Program-made: the position numbers and the translations under genes
Notes under the pieces: model-generated
Databases searched by the model: none
Seen by the model: the letters and a program-made list of their open reading frames with translations, nothing else
Told to the model about the DNA's origin: nothing
Source of the DNA: Nocardiopsis listeri NBRC 13360
Lineage (GTDB): Bacteria; Actinomycetota; Actinomycetes; Streptosporangiales; Streptosporangiaceae
Assembly (NCBI RefSeq): GCF_001570765.1
Contig: NZ_BCSH01000045.1
Location: 1 to 64,000 of the forward strand
DNA: 64,000 bases
Reading direction: 5' to 3'
Part shown: positions 1 to 8,348 of the stretch, piece after piece
Numbering within the stretch: position 1 is the stretch's first letter
Layout of the letters: the number at the start of each line of letters is the position of its first letter

Positions 1-29
1 ACACGCCTCCGCCTCTTGGAATTACTCCT

Positions 30-824
30 CTAGTCGTTCTTGGGCTCGGCGGGCGCGAGGGGGGCACCCATGGCGTGGTAGCCGCCATCGACGTGCATGA
101 CCGTGCCCGTGATGGCGCGGGCGGCGGGCGACATCAGGAACAGGGCCGGGCCGGCGACCACCGACGTGTCCTTGGTGTCCCAACCCAGCGGGGAGTGGTC
201 CCCCCAGGAGTCGGCGATCTGGGAGAAACCGGGGATGGACCCGCCCGCGAGGGACTTGATCGGGCCGGCGGAGATCGTGTTCACGCGGATGCGGTCCGGG
301 CCCAGGTCACGGGCCAGGTAGCGGGCGGAGTTCTCCAGGACGGCCTTGGCCGAACCCATCCAGTCGTAGACCGGCCAGGCGACGCTGGCGTCGAAGGTCA
401 GCGACACCACTCCGGCACCCGCGGGGGCCTTGGCGAGCAGGTCGCGCATGCCCACTGTCAGGGCGGCCAGGGAGTAACCGGAGACATGGATCGCCTTGGA
501 GACGTCCTCCCAGTCGGTGTTGAGGAAGTTGCCGCCCAGTGCGGACTCGGGGGCGTAGGCGATGGCGTGCAGCACCCCGTCCAGGTGGTCCCAGTGCTCA
601 CCGATCGCCTCGACGGTGGTCTTGATCTGCTCGGGGTCGGTGACGTCCATCGGCAGCACCGCGATCGGTTCCTTGGGCAGCCGCTTGGCGATGCGCTCGC
701 AGATGGAGAAGGCGCGTCCGGGCGGGTTCGTCAGGATGACGTCGTGACCCTGGTTCATGGCCTCCTCCGCGATCGCGTAGGCGATGGAGGACTGGGTGGT
801 GATACCGGTGATGAGCAGGTTCAA
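30..824 (-). CDS. fabI: Enoyl-[acyl-carrier-protein] reductase, InhA/FabI type
   Basis: NADH-dependent reduction of trans-2-enoyl-ACP, the last step of each fatty-acid elongation cycle, in the cytoplasm. The 264-residue protein is a typical short-chain-dehydrogenase-fold FabI. The N-terminal nucleotide-binding stretch reads NLLITGITTQSSIAYAIAE. The catalytic pair lies in YDWMGSAKAVLE (Y153 and K160), which resembles the InhA form, and the C-terminal VDGGYHAMG is conserved in the family. I chose the TTG at 824 because AAGGGGA lies just upstream and the protein then begins directly at the first beta strand. The frame stays open upstream to 878, but that extension does not look like the family. 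No fabG precedes it; the next gene upstream is divergent, so fabI probably has its own promoter. Confidence 0.93.
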   Translation of the reverse strand: MNLLITGITTQSSIAYAIAEEAMNQGHDVILTNPPGRAFSICERIAKRLPKEPIAVLPMDVTDPEQIKTTVEAIGEHWDHLDGVLHAIAYAPESALGGNFLNTDWEDVSKAIHVSGYSLAALTVGMRDLLAKAPAGAGVVSLTFDASVAWPVYDWMGSAKAVLENSARYLARDLGPDRIRVNTISAGPIKSLAGGSIPGFSQIADSWGDHSPLGWDTKDTSVVAGPALFLMSPAARAITGTVMHVDGGYHAMGAPLAPAEPKND

Positions 825-1267
825 GAGGTCCCCTTGACGATTCGGCGACTTGCAGTGGAAACGTATCGGTGGAACCACGATTGATCAGTCGTGGAAGCCG
901 ACAAAGATTCCAGCCCCGTCTTTGGTCGCACGGTCCACAGCAGGGGAACCGAGGCTCGGCGCACAGGTGGAGCCTCGGTCCGTACGAGTGAGCCAGAAAT
1001 CCGCACCGATTCTTTGTGGTCTTCCACTGGTGACCGCGGGGGTGCGATGCGGGCAGAGTCGTAGGCGCGCCTCCCTGGCACGGTTTCGGGGCGTCCCAGC
1101 GGGCTTGGCCGCCGCTGGGACGCCCCGTCATCTCCACGCCCATGGGTCGCGGCCCCGCAGCTCGGAGAGCCCCTCGCACGGTCGGTTCCGGACGTAACCC
1201 CCACGAACCACCACGGGTAGTCTGGCTGCTGGACCACAGGCCCGAGTAAAACGGGAGGCTAGCGGCC
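825..1267. other. Divergent intergenic region, fabI / SGNH hydrolase
   Basis: This 443-base gap separates two divergent genes, so it must hold both promoters. No convincing protein gene was found on either strand. Its main visible content is a strong hairpin near 1088-1126 (listed separately), which faces into the hydrolase leader. A GGGAGG-like ribosome site sits just before the GTG at 1268. Confidence 0.6.
1088..1126. terminator. Strong GC hairpin inside a divergent promoter region
   Basis: GGGGCGTCCCAGCGG (1088-1102) pairs perfectly over 15 bp with CCGCTGGGACGCCCC (1112-1126), leaving a 9-base loop. It has the shape of the tail-less actinobacterial terminators seen elsewhere in this window, but no annotated gene ends here. 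It could end a small RNA or act as an attenuator in the leader of the hydrolase gene. Confidence 0.6.
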
Positions 1268-2623
1268 GTGTCATCACGTGAGGATGAGCCGGACGTGCCC
1301 GAAGGGACCCCCGGGCCCGCTGATGACGGTGCCACCGAGGAGAACGCCCCCTCGGAGGTTCACGACCTCCCCGAGGTGCCGGGCGCCGGCGCGAACGCCT
1401 TCGACTTCGAGGACGCCAAACCTCCCAGGCGTCGCCGCCGCTCCAAGGTCGCTATGGTCGTCGCGACCGCCCTGGTCCTGGTCATGGTCGTCGCGATGGC
1501 CGTCCCCGTCAGCCGCGACGGGATCCTGGCCCTATGGTGCGACGTCACCGGCGGGGTCTGCCCCGGCGAACCACTGCCACCGATCACCGAGGACGAGGAG
1601 ATCGACTGGCGGGTGCGTGTGGAACCCGAGGAGGCCGCGCTGTGGGGCAACTACGTCTCCCTGGGCGACTCCTACTCCTCCGGTGACGGCGCCGGCGAAT
1701 ACGACCCCGAGACCGCCGAACCCGGCGAGTGCTGGCGCTCGGAGAACGCCTACCCCAAGCTCATCGAGCAGGAGTTCGACTTCGTGGGCGCCCTGGGGTT
1801 CTACGCGTGCAGTGGGCACCGCGGCTCGCAGATGCTCGAACAGGTCGGCACCTCCGAGTCCCAGCTCGAACGCGTCACCGAGAACACCTCGCTGGTGACC
1901 GTGGGCATCGGCGGCAACGACCTCGGGTTCATCTCGGTTCTGCGCACCTGCATCGTGCGCGTGCCCCTCCTGGAGCGGACCGGTTGCACCGATCAGGAGA
2001 CCGAGGTCGAGGAGAAGATGGACGCGTTCGAGGAGACCCTCACCGAGGTGCTCGGTGAGATCCGTGATCGCGCCCCCGACGCCCGTGTCCTGGTCCTGGG
2101 CTACCCGAGGCTCTTCCCGGAAGAGCCGCCCGGCATGTACTACACGCTCTCCAACGGTGACCAGCTCTGGCTGAACACCGTCGCCCAGCGGTTCAACGAT
2201 CGCATCCGCGACACCGCCTACCGGGTGGACGGCGAGGTCTACGGTTCGCGCCAGGTCGGCAGCGTGGAGTACGTGAACGTGTTCAGTTCGTTGACCGGCC
2301 ACGAGGTCAGCGCGGACGATCCCTGGCTCAACGGCATCGTGCTGGGCGAACTGGGCGAGGGGTTGAAGGTGGACCGCGCGAGCTTCCATCCGACCGCCGA
2401 GGGGCAGCGGTCGGTCGCCGAGCGGGTGCGCTTGCAGGTCTTGGAGGGTCCCGAACGGGTGCTGTACCAGTCCCGCGACCGGTTGGAGAGCGTGTCCCCG
2501 GAGAAGTTGTCTCGTGAACTCGGTGGTCCGCTGGACCCGGTGAACGGCGAGTCCGAGGACGAACCCGCCACCGACGAAGGCGCGGAGGAGGCCGCCGAGG
2601 CGGACTCCGACCCCGACTCCTGA
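1268..2623 (+). CDS. Membrane-anchored SGNH/GDSL hydrolase (esterase/lipase-like)
   Basis: Predicted extracytoplasmic ester hydrolase of 451 residues. An acidic, Pro-rich cytoplasmic segment (1-57) is followed by one hydrophobic helix (about 62-84, preceded by RRRRRSK), which predicts an N-in signal anchor. The catalytic domain shows SGNH block I (VSLGDSYSSGDGAGEY), block III (VGIGGNDLGF) and block V (ASFHPTAEGQ, with Asp replaced by Ser in the usual D-x-x-H spacing). Several Cys pairs (for example in GECWRSENAYP and YACSGHRG) resemble secreted Streptomyces esterases. The tail after residue 410 is very acidic. GTG is chosen as start because of the upstream GGGAGG. The natural substrate cannot be read from sequence; lipid or acylated polysaccharide is possible. 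Confidence 0.85.
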   Translation: MSSREDEPDVPEGTPGPADDGATEENAPSEVHDLPEVPGAGANAFDFEDAKPPRRRRRSKVAMVVATALVLVMVVAMAVPVSRDGILALWCDVTGGVCPGEPLPPITEDEEIDWRVRVEPEEAALWGNYVSLGDSYSSGDGAGEYDPETAEPGECWRSENAYPKLIEQEFDFVGALGFYACSGHRGSQMLEQVGTSESQLERVTENTSLVTVGIGGNDLGFISVLRTCIVRVPLLERTGCTDQETEVEEKMDAFEETLTEVLGEIRDRAPDARVLVLGYPRLFPEEPPGMYYTLSNGDQLWLNTVAQRFNDRIRDTAYRVDGEVYGSRQVGSVEYVNVFSSLTGHEVSADDPWLNGIVLGELGEGLKVDRASFHPTAEGQRSVAERVRLQVLEGPERVLYQSRDRLESVSPEKLSRELGGPLDPVNGESEDEPATDEGAEEAAEADSDPDS

Positions 2624-2655
2624 CCCGGCTCTCGATCGACGCTCGGACGGCCGGA

Positions 2656-2687
2656 GGGTGCGGGGGCCGCGAACGGCCCCCGCACCC
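2656..2687. terminator. Bidirectional terminator
   Basis: GGGTGCGGGGGCC pairs perfectly with GGCCCCCGCACCC around a 6-base loop. It lies between the convergent ends of the SGNH hydrolase and ornithine aminotransferase genes and can serve both. Confidence 0.8.
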
Positions 2688-2693
2688 CCGTCG

Positions 2694-3968
2694 CTACTTC
2701 TTCTCCGCCTTGAGTTCGGCGATGACCTCGGCGAAGCGGTCCAGACCCCAGTTGAGGTCCTCTTCGGTGATCACCAGGGGCGGCGACATCCGCACGGTCG
2801 AACCGTGGGTGTCCTTGACCAGGACCCCGTGCTCGGCGAGCCGCTTGCACAGCTCCTTGCCGGAGGCCAGCTCGGGATCGACGTCCACGCCGGCCCACAG
2901 GCCGATGCTGCGCGCCGCGACCACGCCGTTGCCGACGAACTCGTCCAGTCGGCGTTTGAGGACCTCGCCCAGCTTGCGGGCGTTCTCCAGGTAGGGGCCC
3001 TCGCTCAGCATGCGCACGACCGTCTCCCCGACGGCCCCGGCGAGCGGGTTGCCACCGAAGGTGCTCCCGTGCTGGCCGGGCTGGATGACCCCCAGCACGT
3101 CCTCGTCGGCGACCATGGCCGAAACCGGCAGGATGCCGCCGCCCAGCGCCTTGCCGAACAGGTAGGCGTCCGGGACCACTCCGCTGTGCTCACAGGCCCG
3201 GATGGTGCCGGTACGGCCCAGTCCGGCCTGCACCTCGTCGGCGATGAACAGCACGCGATTGTCGTCGCAGATCTCCCGGACCCGGGGCAGGTAGTCCGCG
3301 GGCGGCACGACCACGCCCGCCTCGCCCTGTACCGGTTCGATGAGCACCGCGACCGTGGTGTCGTCGATGGCGTCCTCGATGGCCTTGGCGTCCCCGTAGG
3401 CCACGGAGCGGAAGCCCGGTGTGTAGGGGCCGAAACCCGTCTTCGCCTCCGGATCCGAGGAGAAGGAGATGATGGTGGTGGTGCGTCCGTGGAAGTTGGC
3501 GCCCGCCACGACGATGGTCGCCTGGTTCTCGGGAACGCCCTTGACCTCGTAGCCCCATTTACGGGCCACCTTGATCCCGGTCTCCACCGCTTCGGCGCCG
3601 GTGTTCATCGGCAGGACCTTCTGCTTGCCGACCATGTCGGCCAGGGCGCTCACCCACGGCCCGAACCGGTCGTTGTAGAAGGCCCGGCTGGTCAACGTCA
3701 CCCGGTCGAGCTGGGCGTGTGCCGCCGCCAGGAGGTCGGGGTTGTGGTGGCCGAAGTTCATGGCCGAGTATCCGGCCAGGCAGTCGAGGTACCGCTTTCC
3801 CTCGACGTCCGTCACCCAGGCGCCACGGCCCTCGGAGATCACGACGGGAAGGGGGGAGTAGTTGTGCGCCGATCTGGCCTGCGCGAGTTCGATGTGGTCC
3901 GAGCTGGAAAGTGCGTGTCCGGCGGGGTTTCCGGCGGAGTCCTGCTGTCCCAGGTTCTGGGTGGTCAT
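2694..3968 (-). CDS. rocD: Ornithine aminotransferase
   Basis: PLP-dependent class III aminotransferase that converts L-ornithine and 2-oxoglutarate to glutamate-5-semialdehyde and glutamate, linking arginine breakdown to proline and glutamate. The 424 residues are close to the family norm. Landmarks are the substrate-loop region YSPLPVVISEGRGAWVTDVE, NTGAEAVETGIKVARKWGY, the cofactor-binding DEVQAGLGRTG (254-264), the Schiff-base lysine in FGKALGGG (K273), and HGSTFGGNPLA. The family assignment is firm; choice of ornithine over other omega-amino substrates rests on overall similarity. The ATG at 3968 starts a protein with a short polar leader. It is divergent from the acyl-CoA synthetase and convergent with the SGNH hydrolase, so it is probably a single-gene transcript. 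Confidence 0.9.
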   Translation of the reverse strand: MTTQNLGQQDSAGNPAGHALSSSDHIELAQARSAHNYSPLPVVISEGRGAWVTDVEGKRYLDCLAGYSAMNFGHHNPDLLAAAHAQLDRVTLTSRAFYNDRFGPWVSALADMVGKQKVLPMNTGAEAVETGIKVARKWGYEVKGVPENQATIVVAGANFHGRTTTIISFSSDPEAKTGFGPYTPGFRSVAYGDAKAIEDAIDDTTVAVLIEPVQGEAGVVVPPADYLPRVREICDDNRVLFIADEVQAGLGRTGTIRACEHSGVVPDAYLFGKALGGGILPVSAMVADEDVLGVIQPGQHGSTFGGNPLAGAVGETVVRMLSEGPYLENARKLGEVLKRRLDEFVGNGVVAARSIGLWAGVDVDPELASGKELCKRLAEHGVLVKDTHGSTVRMSPPLVITEEDLNWGLDRFAEVIAELKAEKK

Positions 3969-4338
3969 CTAGCCGCTCCGATCACCATTGACCGATGTCA
4001 GACAGTAGATACCCACCGTGGGGCCGGGTAGAGCCTTCGCGGCGGGATCCCCAAGAGTTGAGCAGATCATCCGGTGAGCACACAAGAGGTGGCCGACATC
4101 ACCGCGTGCGACCGACGCCCGAAACCCACATGCGCTCCGTGCCGGTACGCCGCCTGAGCGGGGCTCTTCCGAACGTCGGCCACAAGGGGGTCACGGGCAC
4201 GCTCGCGCAGGTGACGCGGTACACAGCCCTCACCACGATCAGCCCGGTTCCTGACGGGTACGGTCGCCGTACAGTCACAGCCGCCGCGAGCACCTTCGCC
4301 GGGGACGGCCGTCACACGAACGTCAGGGAGGATCAGTC
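3969..4338. other. Divergent promoter region, rocD / acyl-CoA synthetase
   Basis: This 370-base gap lies between two divergent starts. It must hold both promoters. Open frames crossing it have no family-like features. AGGGAGG precedes the GTG at 4339. No operator palindrome stood out. Confidence 0.5.
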
Positions 4339-6000
4339 GTGCCACACGCGTCTTCGGATACCCCTTTCTCCCTCCCCGTGCTGATGGCGGCGGTGGCCGA
4401 GGCCGTACCCGAGCGGATCGCCCTCATCGCGGGCCCGCGTCGGCTCACCTACCGCGCCTTGGACGAACGGGCCACTCGACTGGCCCGGCACCTGGTCGGC
4501 GCGGGTGTGCGCCCTGGTGAGAACGTGGCGATCCTGTCGTTCAACCGGGCCGAGTGGATGGAGTCGTTCCTCGGTGTGCTGCGCGCCGGAGCGGTACCGG
4601 TCAACGTCAACTACAGGTACGTGGCCGGCGAACTGCGCCACGTGCTCTCCGACTCGCACGCGGCGGCGTTGATCGCGGAGGACTCCCTGGCCACGACGGT
4701 CACGGCCGTCCTGCCGGATCTGCCACGACTGCGGCACGTGCTGCTGTTGTCCGACGGCACCGAGCGAACCGCCGAGGGGACGGACTACGAGTCCGCTCTG
4801 GCCGCGCAGGGCGAGGACACCGGAACCCCCCGGAGCGCGCTTCCCACCACGAGCGGCGACGACCACTACCTGCTCTACACCGGCGGCACCACGGGTTACC
4901 CCAAGGGTGTGCTGTGGCGCCAGGCCGACGTCTTTCGCGCCGCCGTGGAGCGCCGGTCCCCCGGCACGCCGCGCGCTCGCACCCCCGATGAGGTGGCCGA
5001 ACGCGCCGTTCGCTGTTTCCCGCAGCGCATGCTGGTCCTGGGTCCGGTCATGCACGCGGCCGGGCAGTGGCACGCGTTGAGCATGCTGCTGTGCGGCAAG
5101 CGCGTGGTGCTGTCCACCGACCGCAGCTTCCGGCCGGACCGTGTGCTGGAACTGGCGCACCGCGAGGGCGTGCACGCGCTCCAGCTGGTGGGCGACGCGA
5201 TGGCGCGTCCCCTGGCGCGGCACCTGCTCACCGAGCCCGAACTGTGCCCCGACCTGACCTCGGTGCGTTCCGGTGGTACCCCGTTGACCCCGGCGGTGCG
5301 CAACCTGTGGAAGGCCTGGCGCGGGGACGTGACCCTGGCCGACTCCTACGGGGGTTCGGAGACGGGTGTGTGCGGTTCGGCGACCGCCCCCGACGAGGCG
5401 GCCACGGTCGCCGACGCCACCGACCGTCGCAGCTTCACCATGGGCGGCAGCATCTCGGTGCTGGATGACGCGTTGCGTCCGTTGCGGCCCGGGTCGCCAC
5501 AGGTCGGACGGATCGCGCGGACCGGCCGGATCCCCTTGGGCTACTACAACGACCCCATCGCCACCGCTCGTACCTTTCCCACCGACGCCGAGGGGCGACG
5601 TTGGGCGTTGTCGGGAGACTACGGGACCCGGGCCACGGACGGTTCGATCGTCCTGTTGGGCCGGGGCAGCGTGGTCATCAACACCGCCGGGGAGAAGGTG
5701 TATCCCGAGGAGGTGGAGGCCGTGCTCAAGGCCCACCCGTCGGTGGACGACGTGATCGTGGTGCCCGCCCCGGACGAGAACCTCGGCCAGCGGGTCACGG
5801 CCCTGGTCTCGTTGGCCCCCGGAAGCGACCCGGACGAGAAGGCGTTGCGCGCCCACTGCCGGGTTCGGTTGGCCGGGTTCAAGGTGCCCCGGACGGTGCA
5901 CTTCGTGGACCGGGTCCGGCGCACCGCCGTGGGCAAACAGGACTACCGTTGGGCCACTTCGGTGGCCGATGAGGGTGCCCACAGTCCCCGATCACGGTGA
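4339..6000 (+). CDS. Acyl-CoA synthetase, FadD3/FadD19-like AMP-binding enzyme
   Basis: ATP-dependent activation of a carboxylic acid to its CoA thioester through an acyl-adenylate. The 553-residue protein has the ANL-superfamily order. The P-loop YTGGTTGYPKG is at 180-190 in the context DDHYLLY...VLWRQ, which resembles actinobacterial FadD3/FadD19-type synthetases for sterol side chains or rings. DSYGGSETG is the A5 motif and SGDYGT the A7 motif. The A8 hinge follows with the aromatic-acid-type NTAGEKVYPEEVE, and the catalytic A10 lysine is K533 in VGKQDYRW. No other steroid or beta-oxidation gene is adjacent, so the substrate stays open (medium/long fatty acid or sterol acid). The GTG start has AGGGAGGA upstream. 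Confidence 0.85.
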   Translation: MPHASSDTPFSLPVLMAAVAEAVPERIALIAGPRRLTYRALDERATRLARHLVGAGVRPGENVAILSFNRAEWMESFLGVLRAGAVPVNVNYRYVAGELRHVLSDSHAAALIAEDSLATTVTAVLPDLPRLRHVLLLSDGTERTAEGTDYESALAAQGEDTGTPRSALPTTSGDDHYLLYTGGTTGYPKGVLWRQADVFRAAVERRSPGTPRARTPDEVAERAVRCFPQRMLVLGPVMHAAGQWHALSMLLCGKRVVLSTDRSFRPDRVLELAHREGVHALQLVGDAMARPLARHLLTEPELCPDLTSVRSGGTPLTPAVRNLWKAWRGDVTLADSYGGSETGVCGSATAPDEAATVADATDRRSFTMGGSISVLDDALRPLRPGSPQVGRIARTGRIPLGYYNDPIATARTFPTDAEGRRWALSGDYGTRATDGSIVLLGRGSVVINTAGEKVYPEEVEAVLKAHPSVDDVIVVPAPDENLGQRVTALVSLAPGSDPDEKALRAHCRVRLAGFKVPRTVHFVDRVRRTAVGKQDYRWATSVADEGAHSPRSR

Positions 6001-6005
6001 CCCGT

Positions 6006-6035
6006 GGAGGTCTCCGAGGGGTCCCCTCGACCTCC
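6006..6035 (+). terminator. Probable terminator after acyl-CoA synthetase
   Basis: GGAGGT-CTC-CGAGGGG pairs with CCCCTCG-ACCTCC, an imperfect GC-rich hairpin starting 6 bases after the stop codon. The rest of the gap to 6394 shows no gene; it must hold the promoter of the DUF368 gene. Confidence 0.55.
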
Positions 6036-6394
6036 CTCTGTGGTACCCCTCATTTCGGTCTCCGAGTCAGTACACCATTAAGCAGCCGAAACGCGGTTTC
6101 GGCGCCCTCTCAATGTCTCCAGGACAGTTCCGGGACGCTTTCCGCCCTCATCGACGACGCTAGAATGGCCACACCCGGCCCGGGGGCCGCGGTCCCCTTC
6201 CCCCATCGTGTGGCCGGAGTGACGAACCTCGGCGTTGGGCCCGGGATCGTACCATCGGCGGATTCATCGAGGTCCGCGCCGACCCAAACACCCCTTTGAT
6301 CGTCCGGTCCACCGTGGATACGGGACCGGCGACACCATCAGGACGGAGGACGGCGTCCCCTTCCCGGCTCCCCGGAAGAAGCGCCCGAGCATTC

Positions 6395-7321
6395 ATGGCC
6401 AACTCAGTAGGCTCCTACATCTTCAACGCGGTGCGCGGCGGGGCCGTGGGCACCTCCGAAGCACTGCCCGGTATCAGCGGCGGCACCGTCGCCCTGATGG
6501 TCGGTCTCTACGACAAGCTGATCGGTGGCGCGGGCCACGTGGTCAGCGGGATCAAGCGCTACGTCACCGACGTGCCCCGAGGACGCGGCAAGGACCGTGC
6601 CCGGGAGCAGTTCCGCCAGGTGGACTGGGGCGTCCTGATCCCCGCCCTGATCGGTATGGCCTTCGCGCTCATCCTCGCCGCGGTCTTCCTGGCGCCCCTG
6701 GTCGAGAGCCACACCCAGTACGCCTACGCCCTCTTCTTCGGACTGGTACTGGCCTGCCTGTGGATCCCCTACACCGGCGCGGGCAAGACCTGGAAGGCCT
6801 GGCACTACCTCCTGGCCCTGGTCTTCGCCGCGCTCTCCTTCTTCCTCACCGGGTTGCCGGGTGCCAACCTGCCCACCCATCCCGTGGTGGTGTTCATCGC
6901 CGCCGCGGTCGCGATCTGCGCCCTGGTCCTTCCAGGTCTGTCCGGATCCTTCATCCTGCTGGCCCTGGGTCTGTACGAGCCCACCATGGCCGCCCTGCGC
7001 TCGGTCGACATCCCCTACATCGCGGTCTTCGTGCTCGGCATGATCACCGGTCTCGCCCTGTTCGTGAAGGTCCTGCAGTTCCTGCTGGAGAACCACCACC
7101 ACGTCACCCTGGTCGTGCTCACCGGTCTCATGGCCGGTTCGCTGCGCGCCCTGTGGCCTTGGCAGTCCGAGGAGCGAGAGATCCTGCCGATGACCGACGT
7201 GCCCGTGACGCTGGCCTTCACCGCGCTCGGCTTCGTAATCGTGGTCGCTTCGATCGTGTGGGAGCACCGCACCCGCGCCCAGCGCGAGCACGAGGCCGGT
7301 CACCAGAGCGTCTCCGTCTGA
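6395..7321 (+). CDS. DUF368 polytopic membrane protein
   Basis: Integral membrane protein of 308 residues with about eight hydrophobic segments. The N-terminal signature FNAVRGGAVGTSEALPGISG followed by GTVALMVGLYDKLI matches the DUF368 family (PopT-like; some members are reported to transport undecaprenyl phosphate). A second family-like PGLSGSF motif lies near the middle (VLPGLSGSFILLALGLYE), as expected from an internal duplication with PG-SGG-type loops. A flippase or transport role in envelope lipid recycling is inference from the family. The ATG at 6395 matches family N-termini; an in-frame TTG at 6296 would add an unlikely Arg/Pro-rich leader. GGAAG lies 16 bases upstream, so the ribosome site is weak. 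Confidence 0.82.
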   Translation: MANSVGSYIFNAVRGGAVGTSEALPGISGGTVALMVGLYDKLIGGAGHVVSGIKRYVTDVPRGRGKDRAREQFRQVDWGVLIPALIGMAFALILAAVFLAPLVESHTQYAYALFFGLVLACLWIPYTGAGKTWKAWHYLLALVFAALSFFLTGLPGANLPTHPVVVFIAAAVAICALVLPGLSGSFILLALGLYEPTMAALRSVDIPYIAVFVLGMITGLALFVKVLQFLLENHHHVTLVVLTGLMAGSLRALWPWQSEEREILPMTDVPVTLAFTALGFVIVVASIVWEHRTRAQREHEAGHQSVSV

Positions 7322-7355
7322 CCCTTAGAGTCGTACCCACAACCACATACCGAGT

Positions 7356-7392
7356 CGGGGTCGAGCGAGCGCTTCACGGCGCTTCGACCCCG
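7356..7392 (+). terminator. Terminator between DUF368 gene and thiD riboswitch
   Basis: CGGGGTCGAGCG pairs with CGCTTCGACCCCG (one bulged T) around a 12-base loop. It lies 35 bases after the DUF368 stop and immediately before the riboswitch. It should insulate thiD from readthrough. Confidence 0.6.
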
Positions 7393-7470
7393 ACGGCGCG
7401 GGGTGCCGGGGAAACGACCCGGCTGAGAGCACACCCGTCGAACCTGCCCTAGTTCGTACTAGCGAAGGAA
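7393..7470 (+). promoter_or_regulatory. TPP riboswitch (THI element)
   Basis: The conserved THI-box pieces occur in order and spacing: GGGGTGCC, a GGGG-AAAC-GACCC arm, GGCTGAGA, ACCC, GAACCTG and TAGCGAAGGAA. The last piece ends 5 bases before the ATG of thiD. The Shine-Dalgarno-like GAAGGAA is part of the 3' end of the aptamer, so ligand binding would directly mask the ribosome site. Translational repression by thiamine pyrophosphate is the likely mode, since no separate terminator lies between aptamer and gene. Confidence 0.93.
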
Positions 7471-7475
7471 CGCCC

Positions 7476-8279
7476 ATGAGCGTGCACAACGTCGTGTCCA
7501 TCGCCGGAAGCGACCCCAGTGGGGGCGCCGGCGTCCAGGCGGACCTGAAGTCGTTCTCCGCCCACGGGGTCTTCGGGATGAGCGTGGTGACGGCGTTGAC
7601 CGCCCAGTCCACGCGCGGGGTCACCGGGGTTCACGGTGTCCCCGCTTCGTTCGTCGTCGACCAGATGGAGACACTGTTCGGGGACGCCACGGTCCACGCG
7701 GTCAAGGTGGGGATGCTGGGCACCGCCGAGGTCACCGAGGCCGTGGCCGCCGCGATCGACCGACACGGGCTGCCGAACGTGGTGGTGGACCCGGTGATGG
7801 TCGCCAAGAGCGGCGACCGGTTGTTGGAGCGTTCGGCGATGGAGGCGCTGCGCGGAGAACTGCTGCCGCGCGCCGACCTGCTCACACCGAATCTGCCGGA
7901 GGCCGCCGACCTGCTCGGCGAGGAGGAGGCCACGGACCTGGCCACGATGCGCTCCCAGGCCGAGAGGCTTCTGAAGCTGGGGCCGCGTCGGGTCCTGCTC
8001 AAGGGTGGTCACCTGCCGGGTACCGACAGCGTCGACCTGTTGGTCGACGGGGAGTCCGCCCCCATCGAGCTGAGCGCCACGCGCGTGGCGACCCGCAACA
8101 CCCACGGCACCGGCTGCACCCTGTCCTCCGCGATCGCCGCGCTGATCCCCCAACGCCCGGACGTGGCCACCGCCGTGGCCGACGCCAAGACCTGGCTGAC
8201 CCAGGCTCTGCGCCACGCCGACGAGATCGACGCCGGCGGCGGCCAAGGCCCCGTGCACCATTTCCATGCCTGGTGGTGA
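7476..8279 (+). CDS. thiD: Hydroxymethylpyrimidine/phosphomethylpyrimidine kinase
   Basis: Phosphorylates HMP and HMP-phosphate to HMP-pyrophosphate for thiamine synthesis in the cytoplasm. The 267-residue protein is of ribokinase fold and family length. [20 protein letters not shown] is the substrate-binding start, [11 protein letters not shown] the central strand, [14 protein letters not shown] follows, and the C-terminal anion hole reads [15 protein letters not shown]. No ThiE domain is fused. It stands alone behind its TPP riboswitch and is followed by a perfect terminator, so it is a single-gene unit controlled by thiamine status. Confidence 0.95.
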   Translation: MSVHNVVSIAGSDPSGGAGVQADLKSFSAHGVFGMSVVTALTAQSTRGVTGVHGVPASFVVDQMETLFGDATVHAVKVGMLGTAEVTEAVAAAIDRHGLPNVVVDPVMVAKSGDRLLERSAMEALRGELLPRADLLTPNLPEAADLLGEEEATDLATMRSQAERLLKLGPRRVLLKGGHLPGTDSVDLLVDGESAPIELSATRVATRNTHGTGCTLSSAIAALIPQRPDVATAVADAKTWLTQALRHADEIDAGGGQGPVHHFHAWW

Positions 8280-8285
8280 CCAGAC

Positions 8286-8319
8286 GAAGGGGGCCGGTCC
8301 GATCGGACCGGCCCCCTTC
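8286..8319. terminator. Perfect bidirectional terminator
   Basis: A 34-base perfect palindrome, GAAGGGGGCCGGTCCGA with its exact complement, lies between the convergent thiD and symporter genes. It can terminate both strands. Confidence 0.85.
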
Positions 8320-8348
8320 ACGCCCTCCCCGTGGGGAGTGTGCGTCGC

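Noticed and set aside
4333..5982. 549-codon minus-strand frame opposite the acyl-CoA synthetase
   Set aside because: Antisense shadow; the plus strand has all adenylation motifs.
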